Below the pieces are notes generated by a model. That model saw only the letters and a list, made by a program, of their open reading frames with translations, did not search any database and had not been told where the DNA came from. From assembly GCF_039832105.1 (NCBI RefSeq), contig NZ_JBDOHS010000005.1, forward strand, positions 1 through 64,000: a stretch of 64,000 nt of DNA. The letters are read 5' to 3'. Below are positions 42,610 through 51,344 of the stretch, in pieces. The position numbers and the translations under genes were made by a program. The DNA is from Dorea_A sp016295505. GTDB lineage: Bacteria; Bacillota; Clostridia; Lachnospirales; Lachnospiraceae. The first letter of the stretch is position 1. Every line of letters starts with the position of its first letter.

Positions 42610-43614
42610 CTAACGGATTTTCTCCGGGAAACCTACTTTTTTCTGCACCTTACGCAAGGTCTTTGTTGCATAATAATTCGCCTTCTCTGCATTGTTCTTA
42701 ATGATTCCGTCAATATAAGCTTTATCCTTTTCCAGTCTCGCCACTTCATCCTGCAGCGGTTTCAGAACAGATACAACAGCCTCACCGACAGCCATCTTAA
42801 AGTCACCATAACCTTTTCCGTCAAATTCTTTCACTACATCTTCCGGCGTTTTTCCGGTACATGCACTGTAGATATCAATCAGATTCTTAACTCCCGGCTG
42901 TTCATCCCGATACAGAATCTGTGCTTCAGAATCGGTCACTGCACGTTTACACTTTCTGAGAATCGTATCCGGATCATCCATAAGATAGATACTTGCATTC
43001 GGATTTTCATCAGATTTGGACATTTTTTTCGTTGGATCCTGAAGACTCATGATCTTTGCCCCCACTTTTCCCACATAGGCTTCCGGGATCGTAAAGACAT
43101 TTCCATAAATATTATTAAATCTCTCCGCAATATCTCTGGTGAGCTCCAGGTGCTGCATCTGATCAATTCCTACCGGAACAACATCTGCCTGATATAACAG
43201 AATATCTGCCGCCATCAGTACCGGATAGGTAAAAAGTCCTGCATTGATATTATCTGCATGCTTGGCTGACTTATCTTTGAACTGTGTCATACGGTTCAGT
43301 TCTCCCATATAAGTAAAGCAATTGAGGATCCATGCAAGTTCTGCATGTCCGGACACATGAGACTGGTAATAAATACAGTTTTTCTCCGGATCCAGTCCGG
43401 CTGCAATATACAGAGTGAGTAAAGCTCTGGCTCTTTTTCTCAGAGTAGCCGGATCCTGTCTCACCGTGATGGAATGCATGTCTACAACACTGTAAAAACA
43501 TTCATACTCATCACTGAGTTTAACCCAGTTCTTTAAAGCTCCGAGGTAATTACCCAGAGTCAGATTACCTGTTGCCTGCATACCACTGAATAATACTTTT
43601 TTATCATTTATCAT
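42610..43614 (-). CDS. trpS: tryptophanyl-tRNA synthetase
   Basis: A class I synthetase of 334 residues charging tRNA-Trp. The HIGH-type motif is TGNLTLGNYLGAL, the KMSKS motif is KKMSKSDEN, and FSGMQATGN, DMHSITV and PVGIDQMQHLELTRDIA are typical TrpRS parts. It lies downstream of the histidine-phosphatase gene with 47 bases between them. Unlike the two other tryptophan loci in this window, no T-box is seen in front of it. Confidence 0.96.
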   Translation of the reverse strand: MINDKKVLFSGMQATGNLTLGNYLGALKNWVKLSDEYECFYSVVDMHSITVRQDPATLRKRARALLTLYIAAGLDPEKNCIYYQSHVSGHAELAWILNCFTYMGELNRMTQFKDKSAKHADNINAGLFTYPVLMAADILLYQADVVPVGIDQMQHLELTRDIAERFNNIYGNVFTIPEAYVGKVGAKIMSLQDPTKKMSKSDENPNASIYLMDDPDTILRKCKRAVTDSEAQILYRDEQPGVKNLIDIYSACTGKTPEDVVKEFDGKGYGDFKMAVGEAVVSVLKPLQDEVARLEKDKAYIDGIIKNNAEKANYYATKTLRKVQKKVGFPEKIR

Positions 43615-43661
43615 TTTTAATCTCCTCCTTCAGTCTATGATGCGTTCTGCATACCATTGAA

Positions 43662-44306
43662 TTAACGGACCTGTGCATCCCAGTCTTCCACTTCATCATC
43701 ATAATATACGACATTTTCTGATAATATTTTCATATCATTGCCTGTCACCTGTACCTCGGTCACCGCACAGTTCTTATGTACTCCCTGTCCCCAGTACTCC
43801 TTCAGCGACAGGTGTTTTATATTATTAAGCATACCCGCCAGGGCCGCACCATGAGTTGCAATCAGAATATTGCATTGTTCAAACTCTTTTTTGTGAATAA
43901 GATCCCCCAGAAATTCACCGGTTCTCTTCTTCAGATCCGCAAAAGACTCTCCTCCATTTGCCGGCACAAAGTTTTCCGGATCAGTAAAAAACTTCTGGAA
44001 TTCATCCGGGAGCTCACATCTGGATTTTTCGAGGCTTTTTCCTTCATAATCCCCAAATGCCATCTCCATGATCCTATCGTCTTCTAAGATCGGAACGTCT
44101 CTTCCTTCCAGTATCAATCTGGCAGTTTCTCTTGCTCTGCACAGAGGACTTGATATACAGTAATCAAATCTGACATTCTGCAGTCCTTTTGCTGTCTTTC
44201 TAGCCAGACTTTTTCCGAATTCATTCAGAGGAATATCCACCTGTCCCTGAATTCTTCTGCTTTTATTCCAGTCAGTTTCTCCATGTCTTACAATATATAG
44301 CTTCAT
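43662..44306 (-). CDS. histidine phosphatase family protein (phosphoglycerate-mutase-like)
   Basis: The catalytic start LYIVRHGETDWNKSRRIQGQ (RHGE with phospho-His), SSPLCRARETARLI (second Arg), the catalytic Glu in MEMAFGDYEGKS and the late ATHGAALAGML (second His) are all present. At 214 residues it is a CobC/PhoE/GpmB-type phosphatase rather than a glycolytic mutase of 228-250 residues. The substrate is unknown. Confidence 0.9.
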   Translation of the reverse strand: MKLYIVRHGETDWNKSRRIQGQVDIPLNEFGKSLARKTAKGLQNVRFDYCISSPLCRARETARLILEGRDVPILEDDRIMEMAFGDYEGKSLEKSRCELPDEFQKFFTDPENFVPANGGESFADLKKRTGEFLGDLIHKKEFEQCNILIATHGAALAGMLNNIKHLSLKEYWGQGVHKNCAVTEVQVTGNDMKILSENVVYYDDEVEDWDAQVR

Positions 44307-44384
44307 ATTGCTCCTCCTTAAAACGTACCCTGTTAGTATAGCACACCTTCCTGTGTTTTTATAGTAATTTTAATTTAAAAATGC

Positions 44385-44390
44385 TATAAT
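44385..44390 (+). promoter_or_regulatory. -10 of the luxS promoter
   Basis: TATAAT lies 60 bases before the luxS ATG, with only a weak -35 upstream (TTTATAG region) in AT-rich DNA. Confidence 0.5.
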
Positions 44391-44449
44391 TAATTACAAT
44401 TCATCCACAATACTATATTGTTCAGGAATAGAAAAAGGAGTGTATCAAT

Positions 44450-44929
44450 ATGGAAAAAATTACAAGCTTTACAATAGACCACCTGCGTCTGGTGCCGGGA
44501 GTCTATGTATCCCGCGTTGACTACGTGGAAGGACACCCGATCACCACTTTCGATCTGCGTATGACCAGTCCTAATGATGAACCCGTTATGAATACTGCAG
44601 AAGTACACACGATTGAACATCTTGCAGCGACATTTTTACGCAATCATAAAGATTATGCCGACAAAACGATCTACTTCGGACCAATGGGGTGCCGCACCGG
44701 GTTCTATCTGCTTCTTTCCGGATCTTATGAATCCAGAGATATTGTACCGCTTATGATTGAAATGTTCACTTTCATCGCTGAATTTGACGATGAAGTGCCT
44801 GGTGCAAGCCCAAAAGACTGTGGCAATTACCTCGACATGAACCTCCCGATGGCAAGATATCTTGCACGCAAATATCTGGACGAAGTCCTGGAACACATCA
44901 CAGAAAAGCAGCTCATCTATCCGGAATAA
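44450..44929 (+). CDS. luxS: S-ribosylhomocysteine lyase
   Basis: The iron/zinc site HxxEH is HTIEHLAATFLRNH with a third ligand Cys in SPKDCGNYLDMNL. The protein starts KITSFTIDHLRLVPGVYVSR and has GPMGCRTGFYLL with the active-site Cys. At 159 residues it is full length. It converts S-ribosylhomocysteine to homocysteine and the autoinducer-2 precursor DPD, closing the activated-methyl cycle. It is monocistronic, with AAAGGAG before the ATG. Confidence 0.96.
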   Translation: MEKITSFTIDHLRLVPGVYVSRVDYVEGHPITTFDLRMTSPNDEPVMNTAEVHTIEHLAATFLRNHKDYADKTIYFGPMGCRTGFYLLLSGSYESRDIVPLMIEMFTFIAEFDDEVPGASPKDCGNYLDMNLPMARYLARKYLDEVLEHITEKQLIYPE

Positions 44930-44950
44930 TCTCAGAATTTACCGGACCGG

Positions 44951-44986
44951 TCCCGTGCAGTTCTCCAGTCTCTGATCTGCACGGGA
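44951..44986. terminator. terminator between luxS and the amidohydrolase gene
   Basis: TCCCGTGCAG pairs with CTGCACGGGA (10 bp) between convergent genes; ATATTT follows on the plus strand. Confidence 0.65.
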
Positions 44987-44989
44987 TAT

Positions 44990-45529
44990 TTATCGGTTCA
45001 GCACCTGAATCTGACATATTTCCATCGCATTCAACGCATTCTCATGACTCTGCGGCGTGACACCGGCACAACAGGACGCATCTACCATGACAGGCACCTC
45101 CGGAAGAAACGCTTTTACGAGCATTGCGTTAGAGATCACACAGATATCCGTACACAGACCGATCAGAGTAACCGACTCTACTCCCGTCTTCCCCTGCTTT
45201 CTCAGATCTTCATCATATGCACACAGTAATGCTCCCAGGTATCTGCTCCCAAATGTCGGTTTATCAATCGGTTCTTCTTTTCGAAGTGCGTCAATCTCCG
45301 GATGTATTTCCCATCCTGCAGATCCCCGGATACAATGTTTTACCGGAAGATTTCTTCCCTCCTGTGTATCCATATAATTTTCCCCATGTGTATCCCGGGT
45401 ATACATCACTCTTCCATCGAAAGTTTTTATCTTTTCCACAACCTTTGGTACGATCGATACTGCTTCTTTTGTTCCCAGTGCTCCATCGATAAAATCATTC
45501 TGCATATCAACTACTATCAATACATTCAT
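44990..45529 (-). CDS. cysteine hydrolase, nicotinamidase/isochorismatase family
   Basis: The triad D-K-C is seen: VVDMQNDFIDGALGT (Asp), the Lys in IDKPTFGSRY, and the nucleophile Cys in VDASCCAGVTPQSHENAL, with the cis-peptide region GLCTDICVIS. D52-H56-like metal residues occur in RDTHGENY. It most resembles nicotinamidase PncA, which recycles nicotinamide for NAD; other amidase substrates are possible. It follows the trpB2 unit but is read before a terminator hairpin, so it is probably separate. Confidence 0.85.
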   Translation of the reverse strand: MNVLIVVDMQNDFIDGALGTKEAVSIVPKVVEKIKTFDGRVMYTRDTHGENYMDTQEGRNLPVKHCIRGSAGWEIHPEIDALRKEEPIDKPTFGSRYLGALLCAYDEDLRKQGKTGVESVTLIGLCTDICVISNAMLVKAFLPEVPVMVDASCCAGVTPQSHENALNAMEICQIQVLNR

Positions 45530-45550
45530 AAGATACTCCTCTCCATATGG

Positions 45551-45574
45551 AAAAAGAGGCTATTGCCTCTTTTT
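45551..45574 (-). terminator. terminator after trpB2
   Basis: AAAAAGAGGC/GCCTCTTTTT is a perfect 10-bp stem with a 4-nt loop, ten bases beyond the trpB2 stop. Confidence 0.8.
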
Positions 45575-45583
45575 CTTCATAAT

Positions 45584-46978
45584 TTATTCCATATTCCCCG
45601 GAAATCTCGGAATTCCGTCAAATCCGACCTTCAGATCTGCATCTGTCGGAATGTAATCTTTCATCTCACCATTATGGAACTTTTCATAAGCAACCATATC
45701 AAAATATCCGGTACCTGTCAGACCAAACAGAATCGTCTTCTCTTCTCCAGTCTCTTTACATTTCATAGCCTCATCAATTGCCACCTTGATCGCATGACTG
45801 CTTTCCGGCGCCGGAAGAATGCCTTCCACTCTTGCAAACTGCTCTGCCGCTTTAAACACTTCCGTCTGTTCCACACTTCTTGCCTCCATATATCCATCAG
45901 CATATAACTGTGACAGTATAGAACTCATACCATGATACCGGAGACCTCCTGCGTGGTTCGGTGACGGAATAAACCCACTTCCAAGTGTATACATCTTAGC
46001 CAGCGGGCATACCATACCGGTATCGCAGAAATCATATGCATATACGCCTCTGGTAAGACTCGGACAAGATGCCGGCTCTACCGCGATAAACTGATAATCT
46101 GCTTCTCCTCTCAGTTTTTCTCCCATAAACGGAGAGATCAGTCCGCCGAGGTTTGATCCACCGCCTGCACATCCGATAATGATATCCGGCTTGATTCCAT
46201 ACTTATCCATTGCTGCTTTTGCTTCCGCACCTATCACAGACTGGTGAAGTAATACCTGATTTAATACACTTCCCAGAACATATCTGTACCCTTCCGTACT
46301 GGTCGCTACCTCTACCGCTTCCGAGATCGCACATCCCAGACTTCCGGTTGTACCCGGATGTTCTGCCAGAATCTTCTTTCCAATCTCAGTCTCTGTCGAA
46401 GGTGACGGTGTCACGCTTGCTCCATATGTTCGCATTACTTCACGTCTGAATGGCTTCTGTTCATAGGAACACTTCACCATAAACACTTTACAGTCCAGAT
46501 CCAGATAAGAACATGCCATGGAAAGTGCAGTTCCCCACTGTCCGGCTCCCGTTTCTGTCGTCACACCCTTCAGTCCCTGCTTCTTTGCATAATAAGCCTG
46601 TGCGATCGCTGAATTCAATTTATGACTTCCACTGGTATTATTTCCTTCAAATTTGTAATAAATCTTTGCAGGTGTCTGTAATTTTTCTTCCAGACAATAT
46701 GCTCTTACGAGCGGTGCCGGACGATACATCTTATAAAAGTCCTGAATTTCCTGTGGGATAGCAATATATCTGTCATCGTTATTCAATTCCTGCTGAACAA
46801 GCTCTTCACAAAATACTCCGGACAGTTCCTGTGCTGTCATCGGCTCTAATGTTCCCGGATTCAAAAGCGGTGCAGGCTTATTCTTCATATCTGCACGTAC
46901 ATTATACCATGCCTTTGGCATCTCGTTCTCTTCGAGGTAAATCTTATAAGGAATGTTTTTGTCTTTCTGATCTTTCAT
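45584..46978 (-). CDS. trpB: TrpB2-type tryptophan synthase beta chain
   Basis: The 464-residue length, the N-terminal IPYKIYLEENEMPKAWYN and PAPLLNPGTLEPM mark the TrpB2 (TrpB-like, TIGR01415) group. The PLP Lys is in NTSGSHKLNSAIAQAYYAK, with TETGAGQWGTAL and the phosphate loop IGCAGGGSNLGGL. It condenses serine with indole, and TrpB2 forms typically work without TrpA, so this gene fits indole salvage. No trpA or other trp biosynthesis gene is in the window. It is controlled by the Trp T-box directly upstream. Confidence 0.93.
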   Translation of the reverse strand: MKDQKDKNIPYKIYLEENEMPKAWYNVRADMKNKPAPLLNPGTLEPMTAQELSGVFCEELVQQELNNDDRYIAIPQEIQDFYKMYRPAPLVRAYCLEEKLQTPAKIYYKFEGNNTSGSHKLNSAIAQAYYAKKQGLKGVTTETGAGQWGTALSMACSYLDLDCKVFMVKCSYEQKPFRREVMRTYGASVTPSPSTETEIGKKILAEHPGTTGSLGCAISEAVEVATSTEGYRYVLGSVLNQVLLHQSVIGAEAKAAMDKYGIKPDIIIGCAGGGSNLGGLISPFMGEKLRGEADYQFIAVEPASCPSLTRGVYAYDFCDTGMVCPLAKMYTLGSGFIPSPNHAGGLRYHGMSSILSQLYADGYMEARSVEQTEVFKAAEQFARVEGILPAPESSHAIKVAIDEAMKCKETGEEKTILFGLTGTGYFDMVAYEKFHNGEMKDYIPTDADLKVGFDGIPRFPGNME

Positions 46979-47049
46979 TATTTTGATCTCCTTTCATTGA
47001 AAACTCTCGGGACATGGGATTTTTTATTATAGATTCATTTTTCCATAAA

Positions 47050-47348
47050 TAAAAAATACCCTTATCCCATACAATCACTATTGCAGGGACAAGAGTAATA
47101 TTATCAACTCCTGCGGTGCCACCCGGCTTGGTATATCATCCTGTTCATATACCCTCTCATGCGTACTGCCATACGCGGACTTTGTTAACGGAGTACCCTC
47201 TCCGGCTTACTTACTCTGTTCTGCATGGTCTACATTTCAGTTTGCCCTCGGAAGTCCATTCCCTATAGCTTTGACCTGCTGCAATCCCACCGTCTGCAAC
47301 TCTCTGTGAAGCAAATATCCATAAGTACTTACTCTTCCTCATCGGTTT
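47050..47348 (-). promoter_or_regulatory. T-box riboswitch, tryptophan specifier UGG, in front of trpB2
   Basis: The minus strand carries the conserved T-box GGGTGGCACCGCA (47112-47124) and, in stem I, GAATGGAC with the specifier TGG (47256-47258) for Trp. An 11-bp terminator stem (47086-47096 with 47058-47068) ends in a T-run at 47051-47056. The promoter below is well formed. Uncharged tRNA-Trp should favour the antiterminator and switch trpB2 on. Confidence 0.92.
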
Positions 47349-47354
47349 GATAAC

Positions 47355-47383
47355 ACTTTACCACAGTGAATTATCATTGTCAA
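47355..47383 (-). promoter_or_regulatory. promoter of the trpB2 T-box leader
   Basis: TTGACA (47378-47383) and TAAAGT (47355-47360) are 17 bases apart. The -35 lies four bases beyond the telA stop. Confidence 0.88.
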
Positions 47384-47386
47384 GTT

Positions 47387-48436
47387 TTAATTCTGAATTT
47401 GCAGGAGCTTTCTCTTCAATTCTTCCTCAAGACGAAGCATCTCTTTCTCAGCTTCTGCCCGTTTTTGACGTCCCTCCTGCTGAATCTTCATGACCTCGTC
47501 AAAGGTTGTGATCAATGTCTCATTTGTATGCTTCAAAGTCTCGATCTCGACCACTCCCCGTTCAGATTCTTTCGCAGTATCTACTGTAGCCATCTGCAGC
47601 TTCTGCGCATTTTTCATCAACAGTTCGTTGGTCATGTCAGTCACCTGACGCTGCGCCTCGGCAGCCTGTGCGGAATGCTCTACTCCAAGAGCCAGTACGA
47701 TCTGACTCTTCCAGAGAGGGATGGTATTCACCACTGTAGACTGTATCTTTTCCACCATAAGGGTATCATTACTCTGCACCAGCCGGATCTGCGGGGCAGT
47801 CTGCAGAGAAACGGTTCTGGTCAGTTCCAGATCATGAATCTTCTTCTCAAAACGATTGCACATGCCGTCCAGATCCTTTGCAGCCTGTGCATCTTCCGCA
47901 AGGCCGGTCTGGCGGGCTTTTTCAAGAAGTTTTGGAATCTCTTCTGTTCTTATCTCATAAAGCTTCTTTTTCCCTGCCAGAATATACATGGACAATTCCT
48001 TAAAATAAGTCAGATTCAGTTCATACATCTTGTCCAGCAGCGCAATATCTTTTAAAAGCTGTACCTGCTGTTTTTCCAGCATCTTACAGATCTCATCGAT
48101 ATTGGTTTCTGCCTTTGCGTATTTCGCTTTCATACTCTGAAGCCTGTTTGATGATTTTTTAAAAATTCCGAAGAATCCTTTCTCTTCCTCCTCATCAAAA
48201 CTCTTCAATTCTTTCACAACACCGGAAAGCAGCTCTCCGACCTCTCCCAGATCTTTGGTTCTTACATTTTCCAGAGCCTTTTCAGAAAAATCTGCCATCT
48301 TCATCTGAGTTCCGGCTCCATACTGCAGAATCACCGTAGAATTAGTCAGATCGATCTGGCGGGCAAATTCATCGACCGTCTGTCTCTCTTTTTCAGACAG
48401 CATGGATTCATCAAATTCCTTTAATTCATCATTCAT
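47387..48436 (-). CDS. telA: TelA-family toxic anion resistance protein
   Basis: An all-helical, coiled-coil-rich protein of 349 residues from ATG 48436 (AGAGGAG upstream). Family parts are YGAGTQMKMADFSEKALENV, GFFGIFKKSSNRLQSM, LVQSNDTLMVEKIQSTVVNT, IPLWKSQIVLALG and TNELLMKNAQKLQ. TelA/KlaA-type proteins accompany tellurite and other stress resistance; the mechanism is unknown. It overlaps or abuts the xpaC gene upstream, its usual partner. Confidence 0.92.
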   Translation of the reverse strand: MNDELKEFDESMLSEKERQTVDEFARQIDLTNSTVILQYGAGTQMKMADFSEKALENVRTKDLGEVGELLSGVVKELKSFDEEEEKGFFGIFKKSSNRLQSMKAKYAKAETNIDEICKMLEKQQVQLLKDIALLDKMYELNLTYFKELSMYILAGKKKLYEIRTEEIPKLLEKARQTGLAEDAQAAKDLDGMCNRFEKKIHDLELTRTVSLQTAPQIRLVQSNDTLMVEKIQSTVVNTIPLWKSQIVLALGVEHSAQAAEAQRQVTDMTNELLMKNAQKLQMATVDTAKESERGVVEIETLKHTNETLITTFDEVMKIQQEGRQKRAEAEKEMLRLEEELKRKLLQIQN

Positions 48437-48449
48437 AATCTTCTCTCCT

Positions 48450-49667
48450 CTATTTTCCCCATTCATTTTCAGTCAGACCTTCCTGTGCCAGCATGGTACG
48501 CAGCACAGATATATCGGAAGATACATCCCATGCTGTATCCTGAAACAGATCATCCAGCAATTTTTCGAATGCCAGATTTAACGTATCCAGCGTCGCTTCG
48601 ATCTCTGCTTTGGACGAACGGATATTCTCGCCGTTTACAGGCTGTGAATCCAGTTCCTGATACGCCTCTAACAGCCTCACAGTCGTCGGAAGATAATATT
48701 CCATCAGTCTCCGGATATCCTTTACCGACTCCGGACTCTGCTCGATTCTGTCAAAGATCCTGTCTACCAGCAGTTCCATATGGGAAATCTTTGCTGATAT
48801 CTCTTCTCCCGGGATCGCGTCATTACATTCATGTATTTTACGAATATATGCATCGCCCTCTTCCAGCACCTGCCGGATCTGTGGAGCGAGTTTCTCGTAT
48901 TCCATCTTCTCTTTTTGCCTTTCCTGCTCCTGTGCCTTCTGCTGCTTTTGTGTTCTGATCCGCTGTTCTTCTTCTTCTCGTTCCGCCTGCATGCGTTCCT
49001 TTCGAAGTCTCGTATACTGGTCATACATCTCATCCGAAACAATAAGGCATGCCTTGTCTGCATCCAGATGTCCCTCCCGGAACCACCCTTTCTTTATCAT
49101 ATACTCCAGGTCTTTTACCACATATTTACTTTTTTTCCCGATTCCGTCCGCAAGTTCTCTGATATTGCAATACTCCCTGCATCCGATCTTCCGAACATAT
49201 TCCTCAAAACGGCTGGCCCTGTCAATACTTGAAAAGCCCTTTCCTGCAATGATTCCCCCTGTCACACTGATGACCATAAAACCTGCAAGGAGCAGAATAC
49301 TACTGTATATATTGCCGACCCCTGCTAAAAGAGTATGTATGATCATCACTGCCAGCATCAGCAGAAACGACAGACCCAGAAGTCCTCCCGTGATCATGGA
49401 CACATATCCCCACACTTTCAAAGAGACAGTTTTCCGGTACAGCTGTGTCTTCGGCTTCATCTGGCATTTCTGAGCAACCGGCTGTTCCCCGCATGACCGC
49501 GTCCACTGTTTTCCGGCTGTTTTCATTCCCTGGGTAAAGCCATCCACTGCGCTGTTTATTGTATTTGTAATTGTCTGATTCAACTGTTCAAAATTCTGAG
49601 AATCAATCGCATCCTGCACTGTATTTCGAATCGTCTCGCCCAGTTTTTCCCAATCCTGATTCACCAT
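48450..49667 (-). CDS. XpaC-like protein (5-bromo-4-chloroindolyl phosphate hydrolysis family)
   Basis: The 405-residue protein has an amphipathic N-terminus (LGETIRNTVQDAIDSQNFEQ), two membrane segments at about 90-140, a winged-helix-like part (CREYCNIRELADGIGKKSKYV), a long charged coiled coil (about 215-255, rich in R/E/Q) and a C-terminal helical domain (YYLPTTVRLLEAYQELDSQ, IEATLDTLNLAFEKLLDDLF) typical for XpaC. It is the usual partner of telA, 14 bases downstream. The enzyme activity in the family name is historical; a stress-envelope role is likely. Confidence 0.88.
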   Translation of the reverse strand: MVNQDWEKLGETIRNTVQDAIDSQNFEQLNQTITNTINSAVDGFTQGMKTAGKQWTRSCGEQPVAQKCQMKPKTQLYRKTVSLKVWGYVSMITGGLLGLSFLLMLAVMIIHTLLAGVGNIYSSILLLAGFMVISVTGGIIAGKGFSSIDRASRFEEYVRKIGCREYCNIRELADGIGKKSKYVVKDLEYMIKKGWFREGHLDADKACLIVSDEMYDQYTRLRKERMQAEREEEEQRIRTQKQQKAQEQERQKEKMEYEKLAPQIRQVLEEGDAYIRKIHECNDAIPGEEISAKISHMELLVDRIFDRIEQSPESVKDIRRLMEYYLPTTVRLLEAYQELDSQPVNGENIRSSKAEIEATLDTLNLAFEKLLDDLFQDTAWDVSSDISVLRTMLAQEGLTENEWGK

Positions 49668-49754
49668 CTTGTTGTCTTATCCTTCCGTTATACCTTTTAT
49701 GCTACAGATAAATTGATTGTATCATAATTACATTTAAATGAAAATGGAAACAAC

Positions 49755-49806
49755 AAAAAAGGATTGCTGTAAAATAAAGATATACTCTCTATTTTTCAAC
49801 AATCCT
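49755..49806 (-). terminator. terminator after rplT
   Basis: GGATTG pairs with CAATCC across a partially paired stem; on the minus strand six T follow (49755-49760). It lies 25 bases beyond the rplT stop. Confidence 0.65.
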
Positions 49807-49830
49807 CTTCTAATATCTTTCAGGAAACAA

Positions 49831-50187
49831 TTAAGCTAATTTAGCCTTAGCTGTCTCAGCAAGCGCTGCAAATCCTTCTGCATCGTTTACTGCCATCTCT
49901 GCAAGCATCTTTCTGTTGATATCGATATTTGCAAGCTTTAATCCATGCATGAACTTGCTGTAAGAAAGTCCATTCATTCTTGCTGCAGCATTGATACGTG
50001 CAATCCATAACTGACGCATCTGACGTTTACGCTGCTTTCTTCCTGCATAAGAAGATGTAAGAGCTCTCATAACAGACTGTTTTGCAACTCTGTACTGTTT
50101 AGAACGTGCTCCTCTGTATCCCTTTGCTAACTTTAATGTTCTATTATGTCTCTTTTTAGCGTTTAAACCGCCTTTAATTCTTGCCAT
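49831..50187 (-). CDS. rplT: 50S ribosomal protein L20
   Basis: One hundred and eighteen residues with RHNRTLKLAKGYRGARSKQY, VMRALTSSYAGRKQRKRQMR and NGLSYSKFMHGLKLANIDI. It is needed for early 50S assembly and, in Bacillus-type operons, represses its own operon by binding the leader. Confidence 0.97.
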   Translation of the reverse strand: MARIKGGLNAKKRHNRTLKLAKGYRGARSKQYRVAKQSVMRALTSSYAGRKQRKRQMRQLWIARINAAARMNGLSYSKFMHGLKLANIDINRKMLAEMAVNDAEGFAALAETAKAKLA

Positions 50188-50221
50188 GTCTTATATCCTC
50201 CTTCATTTACTGAACCTTATC

Positions 50222-50419
50222 TTAGAGATATGGTAATACTTTCTTCATGTTCTTTACATTAGTTGCATCAGCGATGGTTGATTTTCTAAGATTTCTTTTT
50301 CTCTTTGTAGATTTCTTAGTTAAGATATGGCTCTTATAAGCTTTATTTCTTTTTAATTTTCCTGTACCTGTCTTTTTGAAGCGCTTTGCAGCTGCTCTAT
50401 TTGTTTTAATTTTTGGCAT
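50222..50419 (-). CDS. rpmI: 50S ribosomal protein L35
   Basis: Sixty-five residues, MPKIKTNRAAAKRFKKTGTG and a Lys/Arg-rich rest ending in VKNMKKVLPYL. It lies between infC and rplT in the invariant order, with an AAGGAGG ribosome site. Confidence 0.97.
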   Translation of the reverse strand: MPKIKTNRAAAKRFKKTGTGKLKRNKAYKSHILTKKSTKRKRNLRKSTIADATNVKNMKKVLPYL

Positions 50420-50451
50420 GATAAGTTCCTCCTTAAATTTGTAATATATTT

Positions 50452-50958
50452 TTAACGTTTTTCAGTTAAAACCATGCTCATACTTCTGCCTTCCAGTTTT
50501 GCCGGCTTTTCAACGACAGCCACATCCTCAAGCATCTTTGCGAAATCATCAAGAATATGCTTGCTCTGCTGCATATGTGCCATCTCACGTCCGCGGAAAC
50601 GCAGAGTTACTTTTACTTTATTTCCTTTTGTAATAAACTTTTTCGCATTATTCACTTTCGTATTCAGATCATTTGCCTCGATATTGGGTGAAAGACGCAC
50701 TTCTTTTACTTCAACGGTCTTCTGCTTTTTCTTTGCCTCTTTCTCCTTTCTTGCAAGCTCATATCTGTACTTTCCGTAGTCAATAATCTTGCAGACAGGC
50801 GGCTGAGCCTTCGGAGCTATCTTTACAAGATCAAGATCTGCTTCCTGAGCAAGCTTCATTGCCTCTTTCGGAGACATAATTCCCAGCTGATCTCCATTCT
50901 CTCCAATCACTCTTATCTCTTTGTCTCTAATCTGCCCGTTAATCATTAATTCGCTAAT
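50452..50958 (-). CDS. infC: translation initiation factor IF-3, probable AUU start
   Basis: IF-3 N-domain MINGQIRDKEIRVIGENGDQ, linker rich in Lys (ARKEKEAKKKQKTVEVKEV), and C-domain with VRLSPNIEANDLNTKV-like segment and FRGREMAHMQQ. The ATG at 50946 has no ribosome site at proper distance, but four codons upstream ATT (50956-50958) stands seven bases behind GGGGGTG (50966-50972), giving the family-typical start ISELMIN. AUU is the known autoregulatory start codon of infC in other bacteria, since IF-3 rejects non-canonical starts. I therefore extend the gene to 50958. Confidence 0.93.
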   Translation of the reverse strand: MSELMINGQIRDKEIRVIGENGDQLGIMSPKEAMKLAQEADLDLVKIAPKAQPPVCKIIDYGKYRYELARKEKEAKKKQKTVEVKEVRLSPNIEANDLNTKVNNAKKFITKGNKVKVTLRFRGREMAHMQQSKHILDDFAKMLEDVAVVEKPAKLEGRSMSMVLTEKR

Positions 50959-50977
50959 TGTTGTGCACCCCCATCAT

Positions 50978-51127
50978 AAAAAAATAAGTGAATAGTTTTG
51001 AGACTATCCACTTACATATTTCCATAAAACGACCTGCAAAAGATCTCTATGTGCAATATCAAACCAGTAGTCACCCGATTGTGCTATGGTGAGAGTGGAT
51101 ACTCTACTTTATTTTTTGCCTTACGCA
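50978..51127 (-). promoter_or_regulatory. infC leader with attenuator, L20-type autoregulation
   Basis: From the promoter a leader of about 150 nt ends in a 12-bp stem (51003-51014 with 50985-50996, one G-U pair) followed by seven T (50978-50984), just before the infC ribosome site. This is a terminator in front of infC-rpmI-rplT, as in the L20 leaders of Firmicutes, where L20 binding favours termination. Confidence 0.75.
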
Positions 51128-51133
51128 TCTATT

Positions 51134-51162
51134 AATTTAACACATCTGAATACGTTTGTCAA
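51134..51162 (-). promoter_or_regulatory. promoter of infC-rpmI-rplT
   Basis: TTGACA (51157-51162) and TAAATT (51134-51139) are 17 bases apart. Confidence 0.8.
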
Positions 51163-51344
51163 TCTGTTTTTTTATTCTTTTACAGTTCCTGTTCAGATGC
51201 ATATATACTATATTATTTTACTACTTTGTTTCATTGTTGTCTATAATTTTCCTTGAAAAAAACTCTGTTTCATGGCATAATCAACTCCATAGAGCAATTT
51301 ATTTGAGGAATGTTCGTATTATCAATTGAGGAGGTTTTTTTCAC

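Noticed and set aside
42588..43661. Possible T-box in front of trpS
   Set aside because: Only 47 bases separate trpS from the upstream gene and no T-box sequence is present; none was seen before the upstream phosphatase gene either.
44307..44449. Possible SAM-responsive riboswitch before luxS
   Set aside because: The region is short and AT-rich, with no S-box-like helices or terminator seen.
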